Assembly: GCF_008932435.1 (NCBI RefSeq)
Contig: NZ_WBWE01000001.1
Span: forward strand, 186,001-250,000
DNA from: Brucella pseudintermedia
Lineage (GTDB): Bacteria > Pseudomonadota > Alphaproteobacteria > Rhizobiales > Rhizobiaceae
Length of the DNA: 64,000 bases
Reading direction: 5' to 3'
The notes below the pieces were generated by a model that did not search any database, was not told the origin of the DNA, and was given only the letters and a program-made list of their open reading frames with translations. Positions 26,410 to 37,054 of this stretch are shown here, in pieces. Numbering within the stretch: position 1 is the stretch's first letter; the number at the start of each line of letters is the position of its first letter. The translations under genes were made by a program, and so were the position numbers.

Positions 26410-27261
26410 GTGAAACGCGGAAGATCACGTAACCAGAACGGGAATTTACTGTCAAAATTTTCCAGAAATATTATATTAGCAACAACTGTTTTAATAGGTT
26501 CATCAATAGCATCCCTTGCCGCCGATGCCGTGGCGCCACAACCAGAAATTCAGGATCAGCAGCGCTGGCGGGTGGTCGTCAGCCCTTATCTTTGGGGCGC
26601 CTCGCTGAATGGCAGCGCCGGATTGCTGGGCCGCAGCACCGATGTCCATATGCCGTTCAGTGAGATTTTCGACAATCTCGATATGGGCCTGATGGGCAAT
26701 GTTGATATTTCCAACGGTACGTTCGGCTTTTTCATCGACGGGCAGTACGTGAAAACCAGCCAGGAGGAGAACCTCCGCGACAACGAGCTGTCGCTTGACA
26801 TCACAACGACAAGCCTGTCGGGCGGCGCGTACTACCGTATTTATGAACAGCAACTCGAAGGAACAACGCTTTTCGGAAACCAGCGTGTTTTCGCGATTGA
26901 ACCGACAATCGGCGTGCGCTGGACAAAGCTGGAAGCGGGACTGGAAGTCGGGCGTTTCAGCGGTTCGCGCAAGGTGGAATGGACTGACCCGTTCGTGGGC
27001 ACCCGCGTCTTCTACGATATCAATGACCGGTGGAACATTTTCGCGGAAGCCGATATCGGCGGCTTCGGAGCCGGAACCAAACTCAGCGCCAACGGCCAGA
27101 TCTATCTGGGCTATCGCACGCTGGTTTTCGATGTGCCGACAACATTCCGCGTTGGTTATCGTGCGCTCTACCAGGATTACAAGGACAACGATACGGTTTC
27201 GAAGTTCAAGTATGACGTGACCCAGCATGGGCCTGTTGTCGGCTTTTCCGTCTCGTTCTGA
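26410..27261 (+). CDS. Outer-membrane beta-barrel protein
   Basis: 283 residues. A signal peptide (KFSRNIILATTVLIGSSIASLA|ADAV) is followed by alternating beta strands rich in aromatic residues: WRVVVSPYLWGASLNG, YRIYEQQ, IGVRWTKLEAGLEVGRF, IYLGYRTLVF, ending VVGFSVSF with the C-terminal Phe recognised by the BAM complex. GTG 26410 is preferred to ATG 26380 since GAGGGG lies 8 bases upstream. The signal-peptide part is more AT-rich than the barrel. A strong terminator follows. It is probably a small porin-like or structural barrel of unknown role. Confidence 0.8.
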   Translation: MKRGRSRNQNGNLLSKFSRNIILATTVLIGSSIASLAADAVAPQPEIQDQQRWRVVVSPYLWGASLNGSAGLLGRSTDVHMPFSEIFDNLDMGLMGNVDISNGTFGFFIDGQYVKTSQEENLRDNELSLDITTTSLSGGAYYRIYEQQLEGTTLFGNQRVFAIEPTIGVRWTKLEAGLEVGRFSGSRKVEWTDPFVGTRVFYDINDRWNIFAEADIGGFGAGTKLSANGQIYLGYRTLVFDVPTTFRVGYRALYQDYKDNDTVSKFKYDVTQHGPVVGFSVSF

Positions 27262-27291
27262 CCCCGGCAAATTCGAATTTCACCTGCTCAG

Positions 27292-27317
27292 CCCGCCGGC
27301 TCAACCGGCGGGTTTTT
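27292..27317 (+). terminator. Intrinsic terminator after outer-membrane protein gene
   Basis: CCCGCCGG-ctcaa-CCGGCGGG followed by TTTTT, a textbook terminator about 30 bases beyond the stop. Confidence 0.92.
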
Positions 27318-27337
27318 CTATTGGGGCAGTTCCTGTT

Positions 27338-27393
27338 TTAGCCGAGTTTCCGAACGCAAAACCGTTTCACACTTTTGCTGGAAATGCTCTAAG
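27338..27393 (-). repeat. RIME-type repeat half element
   Basis: Read on the minus strand the segment contains GAGCATTTCCAGCAAAAG followed by GTGTGAAACGGTTTTGCG, a recurrent intergenic unit type in this group. Shorter related pieces occur at 55873-55899 and in copy A (6904-6946). Confidence 0.6.
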
Positions 27394-27536
27394 TAAAATT
27401 CAACACTTCTCCCTAATATTAGCTGCCAACAAGCCGATATCAGAGCGCAGCCGAAAGCGGCTTTGATGAAAGATATGCGGCAGAACAACAGGTGAGAGCG
27501 ATCCCGATCGACCGGCAGCGCTCCAAGTGGGGAAGA

Positions 27537-28301
27537 ATGACCTTTATCTTCGAGCTGCCGATTTACCTGTCATTTGTAGCCTTCGCCGTACTCGGAATTG
27601 TGTTCTATGGGGTCGGGCGTTTCGCACTGGACATGCTGTCAAAACACGCAGCCAGTGACGCTTTGTCAATTCCGATCGGTGCCTTCATCGGCACTATCGC
27701 CACGGCCTGGGCTTTATCGCTCGGCTTTGTCGCGGCCGATATATGGAGCGTCAATTCCCGGGCCGATCAGGCTGTCAGTGAAGAACGCTCGGCGATTTCC
27801 CGCCTGATCGGAACCTCCAATGCGGAGATATTGGCCGCGCCTGCCCTTACAACCGCCCTCACCGGCTATCGCCGCGCGGTGATCGACGATGAATGGCGCG
27901 ACAAGATCAATGTCGAGCCCGCCGGTTCCGTCGAAACCGCACTGCAGGACATAAGGCGCGAGATCATCAATCTTGCGCGCACCGATGTCCCCTCGCCCGT
28001 CATCTCCCAGCTCATCAACGACTTCGATGAATTGCAGGATGCCCGCAATACCCGTCTGGCGGTCGGATCGACCTCGATCGACTATTACAAATGGTATCTT
28101 GTGCTTTCGCTCACATTTCTGACCGCGATAACCATCGCCGCAACTCACGCCGACCGCGTGCGGGCAGGCGTGAAAGCGCTCGTCATCTACTCACTGACGG
28201 CCTCGTTCTGTCTCTGGATTCTGGCAATCCATGCCAATCCCTATCAGGGGCTGGAGCGCCTGGAGCCCTCCCTGCTTTTCACAAGCCATAAGCATCGCTA
28301 G
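27537..28301 (+). CDS. DUF4239-like membrane protein
   Basis: 254 residues. Two N-terminal membrane helices (about residues 5-27 and 45-68), a helical soluble middle (SRADQAVSEERSAISRLIGTSN and following), then two C-terminal helices (about 185-205 and 215-233). This layout matches bestrophin-like DUF4239 proteins of unknown function. ATG 27537 is chosen because GTGGGGAAGA precedes it. It is followed at 28378 by a secreted protein gene on the same strand and may share a transcript. Confidence 0.72.
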   Translation: MTFIFELPIYLSFVAFAVLGIVFYGVGRFALDMLSKHAASDALSIPIGAFIGTIATAWALSLGFVAADIWSVNSRADQAVSEERSAISRLIGTSNAEILAAPALTTALTGYRRAVIDDEWRDKINVEPAGSVETALQDIRREIINLARTDVPSPVISQLINDFDELQDARNTRLAVGSTSIDYYKWYLVLSLTFLTAITIAATHADRVRAGVKALVIYSLTASFCLWILAIHANPYQGLERLEPSLLFTSHKHR

Positions 28302-28377
28302 AATATCGGGAGATTCGGTCTATTTTATCTTGCTGAAATTGCACGGAAATTCGGTCAACCGGATACGGAGCGGCGAT

Positions 28378-28941
28378 TTGATAAAACTGCTGGGTACAGG
28401 CATCCTCATAGGTCTGGCGTTCCCTGGCGGACCGGCTTCGGCACAGACCTTCAGCGTCTGCCACGGTTACGAATGCCATTACCGGACCAAGGTTACGCTG
28501 AGCGCAAAGGACGAACAGCGCATCCGCAATCTGCTGCAGAACGGTAACCGAAGTGCAGACGGCGAGCGCAAGGCATTGCGGGCCGCAGTGGCCATCTTCG
28601 AACAGCGCAGCACCGCGACCATCGGCATCCGCGACAAGCCGAGAATGCAGTTCGGCAAGGCCCGCATCCGGGGCCAGATGGATTGCATCGATGAATCGAC
28701 CAATACCGACAACTTCCTGCGCTATCTGCAATCACGCGGGTGGCTGAAACATCACACGGTCGCCCGGCGCGCATCCCGCGGCGCTTTCATTGACGGTCGT
28801 TACCCGCACTGGACAGCGGTTATCGAAGACCGGCAAGGCCAGCGCTGGGCCGTCGACTCCTGGTACGAGGCAGGCGGAGGGCCGCCGGACGTCATGCCAT
28901 TGCAGCAATGGAAACAGCGCGGATATATGGGAGAGCGTTAG
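28378..28941 (+). CDS. Secreted protein with Cys-His-Asp, possible papain/transglutaminase fold
   Basis: 187 residues from TTG 28378, chosen because GGAG is 7 bases upstream and a signal peptide results (IKLLGTGILIGLAFPGGPASAQ, cleavage about residue 23). In the mature part a Cys at 103 (QMDCIDES), a His at 144 (YPHWTAV) and an Asp at 160 (WAVDSW) occur in the order and spacing seen in transglutaminase-like or NlpC-like cysteine hydrolases. A second cysteine pair (C28, C33) could form a disulfide. No family is firmly recognised; catalytic activity is only inferred. Confidence 0.7.
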   Translation: MIKLLGTGILIGLAFPGGPASAQTFSVCHGYECHYRTKVTLSAKDEQRIRNLLQNGNRSADGERKALRAAVAIFEQRSTATIGIRDKPRMQFGKARIRGQMDCIDESTNTDNFLRYLQSRGWLKHHTVARRASRGAFIDGRYPHWTAVIEDRQGQRWAVDSWYEAGGGPPDVMPLQQWKQRGYMGER

Positions 28942-29165
28942 AGTATACTCCGACCGGAGTGAAACGAGGATCGATAAGAATATGCTTCAAGTAAAAGGCT
29001 TTTTAGCGCTGATCTGACAAGATTAAATAAAAACGCGCTTTATTGCCGGTGCACCTGTCTTCCCAACAGCAATCGCTGCCTTATATCGCGTTGCGAAGGG
29101 CATTCGCCCGACGGCCAACGGGCGTTCTGCCCGTAAGATTACGGGCATCACAGAGGGGACTATTC

Positions 29166-30233
29166 ATGCCGATTTCGAAGCGGTCTTTTTCCAGCACCTG
29201 CATCGCAGCGCTCGTTGCAGGCAGCATGCTCGCCGCACCGGTTGCCGAAGCATGTACGCGTTTCGTTTATCATGGGGCCAACGATCAGGTGATGACCGCC
29301 CGATCCATGGATTGGAAAGTGGATGTCGCAACCAATCTCTGGATCTTTCCGCGCGGCATGAAACGCTCCGGCGAGGCGGGCAAGAATTCGCTCCAGTGGA
29401 CGTCCAAATATGGCAGCGTTATCGCCTCCGGTTACGACATTTCCACTACCGACGGCCTGAACGAAGCAGGACTTTCCGTTGGCGCGCTGTGGCTGGTCGA
29501 ATCCGAATATCCCAAATATGACGGCACCACGCCGGGCCTCACCATCGCCGCATGGGCGCAATATGTACTCGACAACTTCGCAACCGTCGACGAGGCGGTC
29601 CAGAAGCTGCGCAGCGATCCCTTTACAATCGTGACGGACAAAGTCCCCGGCGAAGACCGGCTGGCGACGCTGCATCTGGCCATTTCCGATTCGAGCGGCG
29701 ACAGCGCGGTCATTGAATATATCGAAGGCAAGCAGGTTATCCATCATGGCAGGCAATATCAGGTGATGACCAACTCGCCGGTTTATGACGAACAGCTGGC
29801 ACTCAACGCCTACTGGACCCAGATTGGCGGCACCGTGATGCTGCCGGGCACAAATCGCGCTGCCGACCGTTTTGCACGCGCATCGTTCTACGTAAACGCC
29901 GTCCCGAAAACCGAAGATCCGGTCAAGTCGATTGCCAGCGTGTTCAGTGTTATCCGAAACACATCCGTTCCTTTTGGCCTGACGACGCCTGACCAGCCCA
30001 ACATTTCCTCGACGCGCTGGCGAACGGTAGCTGACCAGAAGCGCAAGCTTTACTTCTTTGAATCTGCTTTGACACCGAATGTCTTCTGGGTCGATCTGAA
30101 GAAAATCGACTTTTCACCGGAGAGCGGCAAGGTGAAGAAACTCGACCTTGGCGTCAACCAGACCAACACCTTCAATGGCGTCGTCAACGACATGTTCAAG
30201 GAAAGCGAGCCCTTCCAGTTTCTCGGTCTCTGA
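29166..30233 (+). CDS. Choloylglycine hydrolase / linear amide C-N hydrolase family
   Basis: 355 residues. A signal peptide ends VAEA|CTRFVYHG, leaving Cys30 as the N-terminal nucleophile typical of Ntn hydrolases such as bile-salt hydrolase and penicillin V acylase. SMDWKVD supplies the conserved Asp, and MTNSPVYDEQ and the late NISSTRWRTVADQK contain the conserved Asn and Arg. A periplasmic enzyme is thus predicted. Brucella has a well-known cholylglycine hydrolase of this family involved in bile resistance; acyl-homoserine lactone or penicillin amidase activity is an alternative. ATG 29166 follows AGAGGGGAC. Confidence 0.9.
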   Translation: MPISKRSFSSTCIAALVAGSMLAAPVAEACTRFVYHGANDQVMTARSMDWKVDVATNLWIFPRGMKRSGEAGKNSLQWTSKYGSVIASGYDISTTDGLNEAGLSVGALWLVESEYPKYDGTTPGLTIAAWAQYVLDNFATVDEAVQKLRSDPFTIVTDKVPGEDRLATLHLAISDSSGDSAVIEYIEGKQVIHHGRQYQVMTNSPVYDEQLALNAYWTQIGGTVMLPGTNRAADRFARASFYVNAVPKTEDPVKSIASVFSVIRNTSVPFGLTTPDQPNISSTRWRTVADQKRKLYFFESALTPNVFWVDLKKIDFSPESGKVKKLDLGVNQTNTFNGVVNDMFKESEPFQFLGL

Positions 30234-30254
30234 GCGGATTGCGCAATTTTTTAC

Positions 30255-30279
30255 TGAACCAATCGTGGTCCGTTGCGTT
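30255..30279 (+). promoter_or_regulatory. EcfG-type general stress promoter before csbD
   Basis: TGAAC (30255-30259) and CGTT (30276-30279) are separated by 16 bases; the alphaproteobacterial EcfG consensus is GGAAC-N16/17-CGTT. Only one base differs. The ATG of csbD is 38 bases beyond. CsbD genes are classic general-stress genes, which supports the call. Confidence 0.6.
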
Positions 30280-30316
30280 AGTTAACCATAACCAACCCGG
30301 AACGGAGGAACGACCA

Positions 30317-30526
30317 ATGGACTGGAATCGCGTTGAAGGAAACTGGAAACAGGCCAAGGGCAAGATCAAGGAACAGTGGGGCAAGCTCACCGATGACGAT
30401 CTTGATCAAATCAACGGCCGGCGCGAGCAGTTGGAAGGTAAGATCCAGGAACGCTACGGCATTGAGAAGGACCGTGTTCGGTCGGAGCTGGACGATTGGT
30501 ACAATCGTCAGACCTGGCTTTCCTGA
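30317..30526 (+). CDS. CsbD family stress protein
   Basis: 69 residues, hydrophilic and helical. MDWNRVEGNWKQAKGKIKEQW is the CsbD family signature; the second half ends in YGIEKDRVRSELDDWYNRQ, typical of proteobacterial members (YjbJ type). These proteins accumulate in stress or stationary phase; the molecular role is unknown. ATG 30317 follows GGAGGAACGACC. A strong terminator follows, and an EcfG-type promoter precedes. Confidence 0.92.
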   Translation: MDWNRVEGNWKQAKGKIKEQWGKLTDDDLDQINGRREQLEGKIQERYGIEKDRVRSELDDWYNRQTWLS

Positions 30527-30544
30527 GGCCGGACATTTCAAGTC

Positions 30545-30572
30545 AAAGCCCTGCCAGCCGGCAGGGCTTTTT
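30545..30572. terminator. Bidirectional terminator between csbD and ialB-like gene
   Basis: AAAGCCCTGCC-agcc-GGCAGGGCTTT followed by TT; the two genes converge on it. The minus side also has an A/T flank. Confidence 0.88.
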
Positions 30573-30577
30573 CGGCA

Positions 30578-31081
30578 TTACCGGCAGCTATCCACGCGCT
30601 GCAAGGAGGCTGACAGCCCCATCAGAGAAAACGTGTAGCGGGTCTGTGTGCCCCGCGCCGATGTCGCCTGCACATTGAGCGTCTTACCCGCGCGCATTGC
30701 ACGTATCAGCTTCGCCTCATCGGCGACATTTTCCGCCCAGGCGCGATTGCCCTCGCTGAAAAACGGGAAGCGCGCGCCATCAACCACCACATTGACTGCG
30801 CTATCGGCCTTCAACTGATATCCCATCACCAATTGGGGGCTGTATTGTCCATCCGCCTTGGAAATAATCACAAAATTATCGCCATGCCGCACGCCGGCAG
30901 GATGAAAATTAATCGGCACGGTCAAAGCATAGCACTTGTTTCCCGCAAGCTCGGTGTTCTGGTAAACACCCCAATCCCGAAATTCACCCAGATAACTCGT
31001 CTTCGCTGAAGCCGCGAGAGAACTCGCCACCAACCCCGCTAGTGCCAGCGCAACGGTGGTTGCATTTTTTCTCATCGCCAA
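30578..31081 (-). CDS. Invasion-associated locus B (IalB) family protein
   Basis: 167 residues with a signal peptide (ALALAGLVASSLAASA|KTSY). The mature domain matches the IalB family: FRDWGVYQN at its start, then KCYALTVPI, a central FVIISKADG and a C-terminal TYTFSLMG-like strand with a last Cys that may pair with the first. IalB-type proteins are periplasmic and linked to erythrocyte invasion in Bartonella; their biochemical role is unclear. Start ATG 31081 or ATG 31075. Terminates at a shared bidirectional hairpin with csbD. Confidence 0.85.
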   Translation of the reverse strand: MAMRKNATTVALALAGLVASSLAASAKTSYLGEFRDWGVYQNTELAGNKCYALTVPINFHPAGVRHGDNFVIISKADGQYSPQLVMGYQLKADSAVNVVVDGARFPFFSEGNRAWAENVADEAKLIRAMRAGKTLNVQATSARGTQTRYTFSLMGLSASLQRVDSCR

Positions 31082-31354
31082 AAACCTCCAATTTGTTGCC
31101 AGTTCACGTCACTTAAAAAATTGTTTCATTGCGTTACTATTTTCTTAACGAACCGCTAAAATTTGTTGAAACTTTGTAGTGAGGCCAGCACCACCGACCT
31201 GTTGGAACAGGCGGCTGTTTTTCATGTGCGATTGTTGCCAAGGCCGATCCTGTCGAAACTGACTTATCGGAGATCGAATTTTTGCAGCGGACACGCCACG
31301 GAAAGCGCGCGTTCGGACAGGAATTTCTGTCGCTAAAAACTGCTGAGAGGAAAA

Positions 31355-31431
31355 TGGTGGGCCCGGAGGGACTCGAACCCCCAACCAAGCGGTTATGAGC
31401 CGCCGGCTCTAACCAATTGAGCTACAGGCCC
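31355..31431 (-). tRNA. tRNA with CAT anticodon, probably tRNA-Ile2
   Basis: 77 bases including an encoded CCA. The acceptor stem GGGCCTG/CGGGCCC, D-arm GCTC...GAGC, anticodon stem GGCGG with loop CTCATAA, and T-arm GGGGGTTCGAGTCCCTC all fold. The anticodon is CAT. G1-C72 pairing rules out initiator tRNA. The anticodon arm and variable region (CCGCTTGGTT) resemble the Ile2 species, where C34 becomes lysidine, more than elongator Met, but this is not certain. The gene stands alone. Confidence 0.95.
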
Positions 31432-31783
31432 CACGCATCCTTGCCCTACCCTAAAGAAAGCCGGGACACAAGCTGTCAAATGCATCAGTTGCCCTAATGC
31501 GCACATATTCAGTTGCGATGCATGCAACCGGGAGCATGTCTCTCGAAAGTGGGCACCGGTTTCGGGATGAAGACATGCGACGAAACAAATACTTAGAGCG
31601 GCTCCTAGCACTTCCGCTGTTTTAACCGGAGGTTGCATTTGGCGCGCAACTCGAATCTGATATCGTCGGCTCCACGCATGAGAGGGAACTCAAGAAATAA
31701 ATGATTTCAAAGACAAAGCGGCCAGCCCTTCCGGCACGGCCTGCTCTGCCAAAGCTGCCTCAACTTTCTCTACAGGAGATTTT
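31432..31783. other. Intergenic region between tRNA and bp26 with RIME copy
   Basis: About 350 bases upstream of bp26. It contains RIME-like copy B (31532-31580) and a 28-codon open frame (31701-31787) whose TGA overlaps the bp26 ATG. The promoters of the tRNA and bp26 are probably here. Confidence 0.5.
31532..31580. repeat. RIME-like palindromic repeat, copy B
   Basis: GCATGTCT...AGACATGC outer stem and TCTCGAAA...TTTCGGGA inner stem. Close to copy A at 6845 and copy C at 47168, with a few compensating or G-U changes. Confidence 0.85.
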
Positions 31784-32539
31784 ATGAACAACCGCGCTAC
31801 CACTCTTCTTGCAACCTCCTTTTCTGCAATCATGCTCGCAGGCGCGCTGACCCTGCCGGCTCTGGCACAGGAGAATCAGATGACGAAGCAGCCTGCGCGT
31901 ATCGCCGTGACCGGCGAAGGCACCATGACCGCCTCGCCCGACATGGCCATCCTCAATCTCTCCGTGCTGCGCGAGGCGAAGACCGCCCGCGAAGCGATGA
32001 CCGCCAACAACGAGGCCATGGCAAAGGTGCTCGAAGCCATGAAGAAGGCGGGCATTGAAGACCGCGACCTTCAGACCGGCGGCATCAACATCCAGCCGCG
32101 CTACGTCTACCCGGACGACAAGAATGGCCTGAAAGAGCCCAGCATCACCGGCTATACGGTCTCGAACAGCCTGACGGTGCGCGTCCGCGATCTGGCCAAG
32201 GTCGGCAACGTACTTGATGAATCCGTGACGCTCGGCGTCAATCAGGGCGGCGATCTGAGCTTCGTCAACGACAACCCGTCCGCCACGATCAATGAAGCGC
32301 GCAAACGTGCCGTTGCCGACGCAATCGCCAAGGCGAAGACGCTTGCCGATGCTGCCGGTGTAGGTATCGGTCGCGTCGTCGAGATCAACGAACAAAGCCG
32401 CCCGCCAATGCCGATGCCGATCGCTCGTGCCCAGTTCAAAACCATGGCCAGCGCAACGCCGGAAGATGCCGTGCCTGTCGCAGCGGGCGAAAACAGCTAC
32501 AACGTTTCGGTCAACGTTGTTTTCGAAATCAAGGAATAA
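31784..32539 (+). CDS. bp26: Periplasmic 26-kDa immunogenic protein BP26 (Omp28), SIMPL domain
   Basis: 251 residues. Signal peptide ending LPALAQ|EN, then a SIMPL (DUF541) domain: [27 protein letters not shown] given in parts, [29 protein letters not shown] and a conserved ending [13 protein letters not shown]. From memory this matches Brucella BP26/Omp28 closely but not identically, which places the genome near Brucella, probably an Ochrobactrum-type member. BP26 assembles into periplasmic channel-like rings; its role is unclear. AGGAG precedes ATG 31784. Two terminators follow. Confidence 0.95.
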   Translation: MNNRATTLLATSFSAIMLAGALTLPALAQENQMTKQPARIAVTGEGTMTASPDMAILNLSVLREAKTAREAMTANNEAMAKVLEAMKKAGIEDRDLQTGGINIQPRYVYPDDKNGLKEPSITGYTVSNSLTVRVRDLAKVGNVLDESVTLGVNQGGDLSFVNDNPSATINEARKRAVADAIAKAKTLADAAGVGIGRVVEINEQSRPPMPMPIARAQFKTMASATPEDAVPVAAGENSYNVSVNVVFEIKE

Positions 32540-32561
32540 CGACAACTCAACTGGCAAGATC

Positions 32562-32586
32562 AAAGGGGCGCACCGGCGCCCCTTTT
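32562..32586 (+). terminator. Intrinsic terminator of bp26
   Basis: AAAGGGGCGC-accg-GCGCCCC followed by TTTTCTTT, 23 bases past the bp26 stop. Confidence 0.9.
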
Positions 32587-32604
32587 CTTTACCTGTCGGC
32601 AAAG

Positions 32605-32640
32605 AAAAGCCCCGGCCTGACTGCTCAGGCCGGGGCTTTT
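32605..32640. terminator. Second hairpin shared by bp26 and converging gene
   Basis: AAAAGCCCCGGCCTGA pairs with TCAGGCCGGGGCTTTT, a 16-bp stem with T-runs on both strands. It ends transcripts from both sides and serves the minus-strand gene at 32657. Confidence 0.9.
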
Positions 32641-32656
32641 CAAACTCAAACCGGGT

Positions 32657-33010
32657 TTAGCGAATGATCGGGCAGCCGCGCACATTTGCGAAGACGACCC
32701 CGGCGGGGCGACCATGGCGGAAGCCGCGAACCTGAACCGACTTGCCGCGATAGGCGACGCGCGCATTGCGGATGCCCATGCGGTTGGCCTTCATCTTGGC
32801 GCCTTCAACCGAGCAGGCAGGGCCGCGATAGACCGGGCGGCCATGGCGATGCCCCCGATAGTCGACGTTCACGATGGCAGAGCTTGCCGACGTGGCGACA
32901 GCGGGAACGGCGACCGGCGATGCGGCGCCGGCCGTAGCTGCCGTCGTGAAGATGGCGGCAACGCCAAGAGCGGCGGTTACGACGAACGACTTGAGCGAAA
33001 TTGCAGACAT
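32657..33010 (-). CDS. Small secreted basic protein
   Basis: 117 residues. A signal peptide ends near ATAGAASP; the mature protein is rich in Gly, Arg, His and Val (DYRGHRHGRPVYRGPAC, VRGFRHGRPAG) with two cysteines, one near the middle and one in RGCPIIR at the end, possibly disulfide-bonded. ATG 33010 (MSAISLKS) is preferred to ATG 33013 because AGAGG is then 7 bases away. No family is recognised. It is convergent with bp26. Confidence 0.7.
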   Translation of the reverse strand: MSAISLKSFVVTAALGVAAIFTTAATAGAASPVAVPAVATSASSAIVNVDYRGHRHGRPVYRGPACSVEGAKMKANRMGIRNARVAYRGKSVQVRGFRHGRPAGVVFANVRGCPIIR

Positions 33011-33258
33011 CATTGAACCTCTTTCGATTTGCTTCCAGGGCTTGCCTGAGACACCCGAGAATTAGCCCGCAATAGATGAACAGAATGAAAAGCCATCATT
33101 CATGTGCCGTTCAGCTTACCGTGAAGCGGAAGACACATCCGCATCGCATCCCTATAAAACAAATAAATTCAATACGTTATGGCAATGCAAAAAACCGCGT
33201 CGCACTGTCCCGGTCGCGGATTAAATTTAAGCAATGTTTGAAAAACACAGGCCAGCCG

Positions 33259-33711
33259 TCATCGCTCGCCCGGCATCACCATATGATCGAGATAATCGTC
33301 GTCATCTTCCATATCATGATCGAAGGCCGTCACCTTGCCGCGAACAGAGACACCCGCTTCATGCACGGTTTCGGGTGAACCCGAAACAAGCGGGTGCCAC
33401 CAGTACAGGTCCGAACCTTCCGCGACCAGACGGTAGGCGCATGTCACAGGCAGCCAGTCCACTTCATCGACGATTTCCGGCGTCAGGAACACGCAGTCCG
33501 GCACTGTCTTTTTCCGGTTGGGATAGTCGCGACACTGGCACGTTTCGGCATTGAGCAGCGTGCAGGCGACGCTCGTCCAGTAAATCTCGTCGGTGTCCTC
33601 GTCCTGCAATTTATGCAGGCAGCATTGGCCGCAACCGTCACACAGGCTTTCCCACTCGCTGCGGGTAAGCTGGTTCAGGGTCTTGGTGCGCCAGAATGGT
33701 TTGTCGTTCAT
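33259..33711 (-). CDS. YcgN/UPF0260 cysteine-cluster protein
   Basis: 150 residues, cytoplasmic. Cysteine cluster [12 protein letters not shown] (about residues 24-35) with further Cys in [19 protein letters not shown] and DCVFLT, the pattern of the YkgJ/YcgN family thought to bind metal or an Fe-S cluster. The function is unknown. ATG 33711 is the family start (MNDKPFW); the longer frame adds unrelated sequence. No clear operon partner. Confidence 0.9.
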   Translation of the reverse strand: MNDKPFWRTKTLNQLTRSEWESLCDGCGQCCLHKLQDEDTDEIYWTSVACTLLNAETCQCRDYPNRKKTVPDCVFLTPEIVDEVDWLPVTCAYRLVAEGSDLYWWHPLVSGSPETVHEAGVSVRGKVTAFDHDMEDDDDYLDHMVMPGER

Positions 33712-33919
33712 GATGCAGCGTATAATGGAATTGTGTCGGGAATGGCATGGACAAATCGCCGCCATTCTGAACGGTTGAAATCGGCTCACGGACAGGCTAA
33801 TCAAACAGCGTCATCATCATGACCGTAAGCGTCTTACGTCAGGCAACGCGTCGATCCCGCCGGGAACGGCAATCACGTTGATGTTCGTTGCGTTCCCAGC
33901 ATAATATTCAGGAATACAT

Positions 33920-34180
33920 ATGTCTCGGTTTGAATGCGCACGCCGCAGGAAGCTGCCCGCTCGCTATGCATCCATTGTGATGCCTTTCATCCTCTCGATC
34001 ATGATGACATTCATCGTGTCGCTGATTGCGACCGCCAAAAGCCTTGGCTTTACCCATCCCGATCTCGCGTCGAGCTGGATGGGCGCCTGGGCTCTTTCAT
34101 GGGTGGTCGCGTTTCCGGTGCTCCTCGCCATTCTGCCCATCGTGCGCAGACTGGTCGCCATGGTGTGCCATCCGCACTGA
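33920..34180 (+). CDS. DUF2798 family small membrane protein
   Basis: 86 residues with two membrane helices (about 20-42 and 56-78) after a basic N-terminus (RRRKLPARY). The MPFILSIMMTFIVSLIAT and WMGAWALSWVVAFPVLL helices and the final VRRLV match DUF2798. The function is unknown. It is convergent with the hlyU gene, with a hairpin between. Confidence 0.85.
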   Translation: MSRFECARRRKLPARYASIVMPFILSIMMTFIVSLIATAKSLGFTHPDLASSWMGAWALSWVVAFPVLLAILPIVRRLVAMVCHPH

Positions 34181-34192
34181 ACTTCAATCGAA

Positions 34193-34221
34193 AAAGCCGC
34201 GCATTTTACGTGCGCGGCTTT
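34193..34221. terminator. Terminator between DUF2798 gene and hlyU
   Basis: AAAGCCGCGCA-ttttacg-TGCGCGGCTTT forms an 11-bp stem between two converging genes; the minus-strand side continues into a TTTTTC run. Confidence 0.82.
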
Positions 34222-34241
34222 GTCAATCTTCTTGCAGGCGG

Positions 34242-34532
34242 TCAGCGAAAAATGGCCTCGCCCTGTTCGTCCACGATCTGTCGCCCCTTGTTCAGCGCAA
34301 TGCTGGCGGCATCTTCGATACCGGGGCAACGGTCGGCACGAACAAAGCGATATTCCTTCACTTCACCGTCAATCGACTTGGAAATGACGCCGCAGACCTG
34401 ATACTGCCCGCCCTCGCTATAGGGCGTGGCAATGATAAGAAAGTCCTTATGCTCAAGGCGACCAGCCTCTTTCGGCTCCGCTGGCGTTTCAGAGGCGGAG
34501 CCTCCACCAAAAAGACGCTTCAAAAAGGACAT
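34242..34532 (-). CDS. HlyU family protein
   Basis: 96 residues of the HlyU family as defined by PF10115 (distinct from the ArsR-type Vibrio HlyU). MSFLKRLFGGG opens the protein; HKDFLIIATPYSEGGQYQVCGVI and DRCPGIEDAASIALNKGRQIVDEQG are conserved, the last two given in part. The cellular function is not known. It is 37 bases downstream of rpoD on the same strand, so it may be read as part of the rpoD transcript. Confidence 0.88.
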   Translation of the reverse strand: MSFLKRLFGGGSASETPAEPKEAGRLEHKDFLIIATPYSEGGQYQVCGVISKSIDGEVKEYRFVRADRCPGIEDAASIALNKGRQIVDEQGEAIFR

Positions 34533-34569
34533 ATCGCCTCCCCTTCCCGTATCGTTTGGCTGTCCAAGC

Positions 34570-36588
<2,019 letters not shown>

Positions 36589-37054
36589 ATGTTCTTCTCC
36601 AGGCGACCCCGGTCGCTTCTAAGATAGATAGAGTTCTCGGACAGTTTTGCGAGGTCGCAATCCGTCAGTTGATTCTGCGAGTAGCCGATTTCCTGTTAAT
36701 GGCGGATTAACCTTGCCATCGGTATCGGGCTTCTTCATCTCCGATTTCTTGTGGGCAGATCGGGCGGTCCACCGGACAATACCGATTTTCCGGGCCAGTC
36801 TTCCGGGCAGCTTTCCGGCCCGTACCCAGCTTGCCGCCTTGCAGCCTCGGATATCACCGGTTTCTGTTCTTTTCCTTGTTCGAACTGTCGTGATTCCGTC
36901 ATTTACGCCATACGTCAAGAGCGACTCACCTGATTCGCGCCTAAAAAGCGAATCATTTTGTTGTCGCGGCCCCTTCGCTGGCCAGATAGAGCACGGTTTT
37001 GGGATCGCAACCCCGCATTTCCGGCAGTTCGGCAAGCCTGATTCGTAAACCGAA
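36589..37054. other. dnaG-rpoD intergenic region
   Basis: 466 bases upstream of rpoD, long for a leader and presumably holding the rpoD promoters (minus strand). The open frame at 36619-37098 crosses into dnaG and has no protein character. I could not identify a definite heat-shock or other promoter. Confidence 0.45.

Noticed and set aside
33863-33889. GGAAC followed by CGTT, resembling an EcfG promoter before the DUF2798 gene
   Set aside because: The spacing is 18 bases, beyond the usual 16-17, and the surrounding bases do not match.
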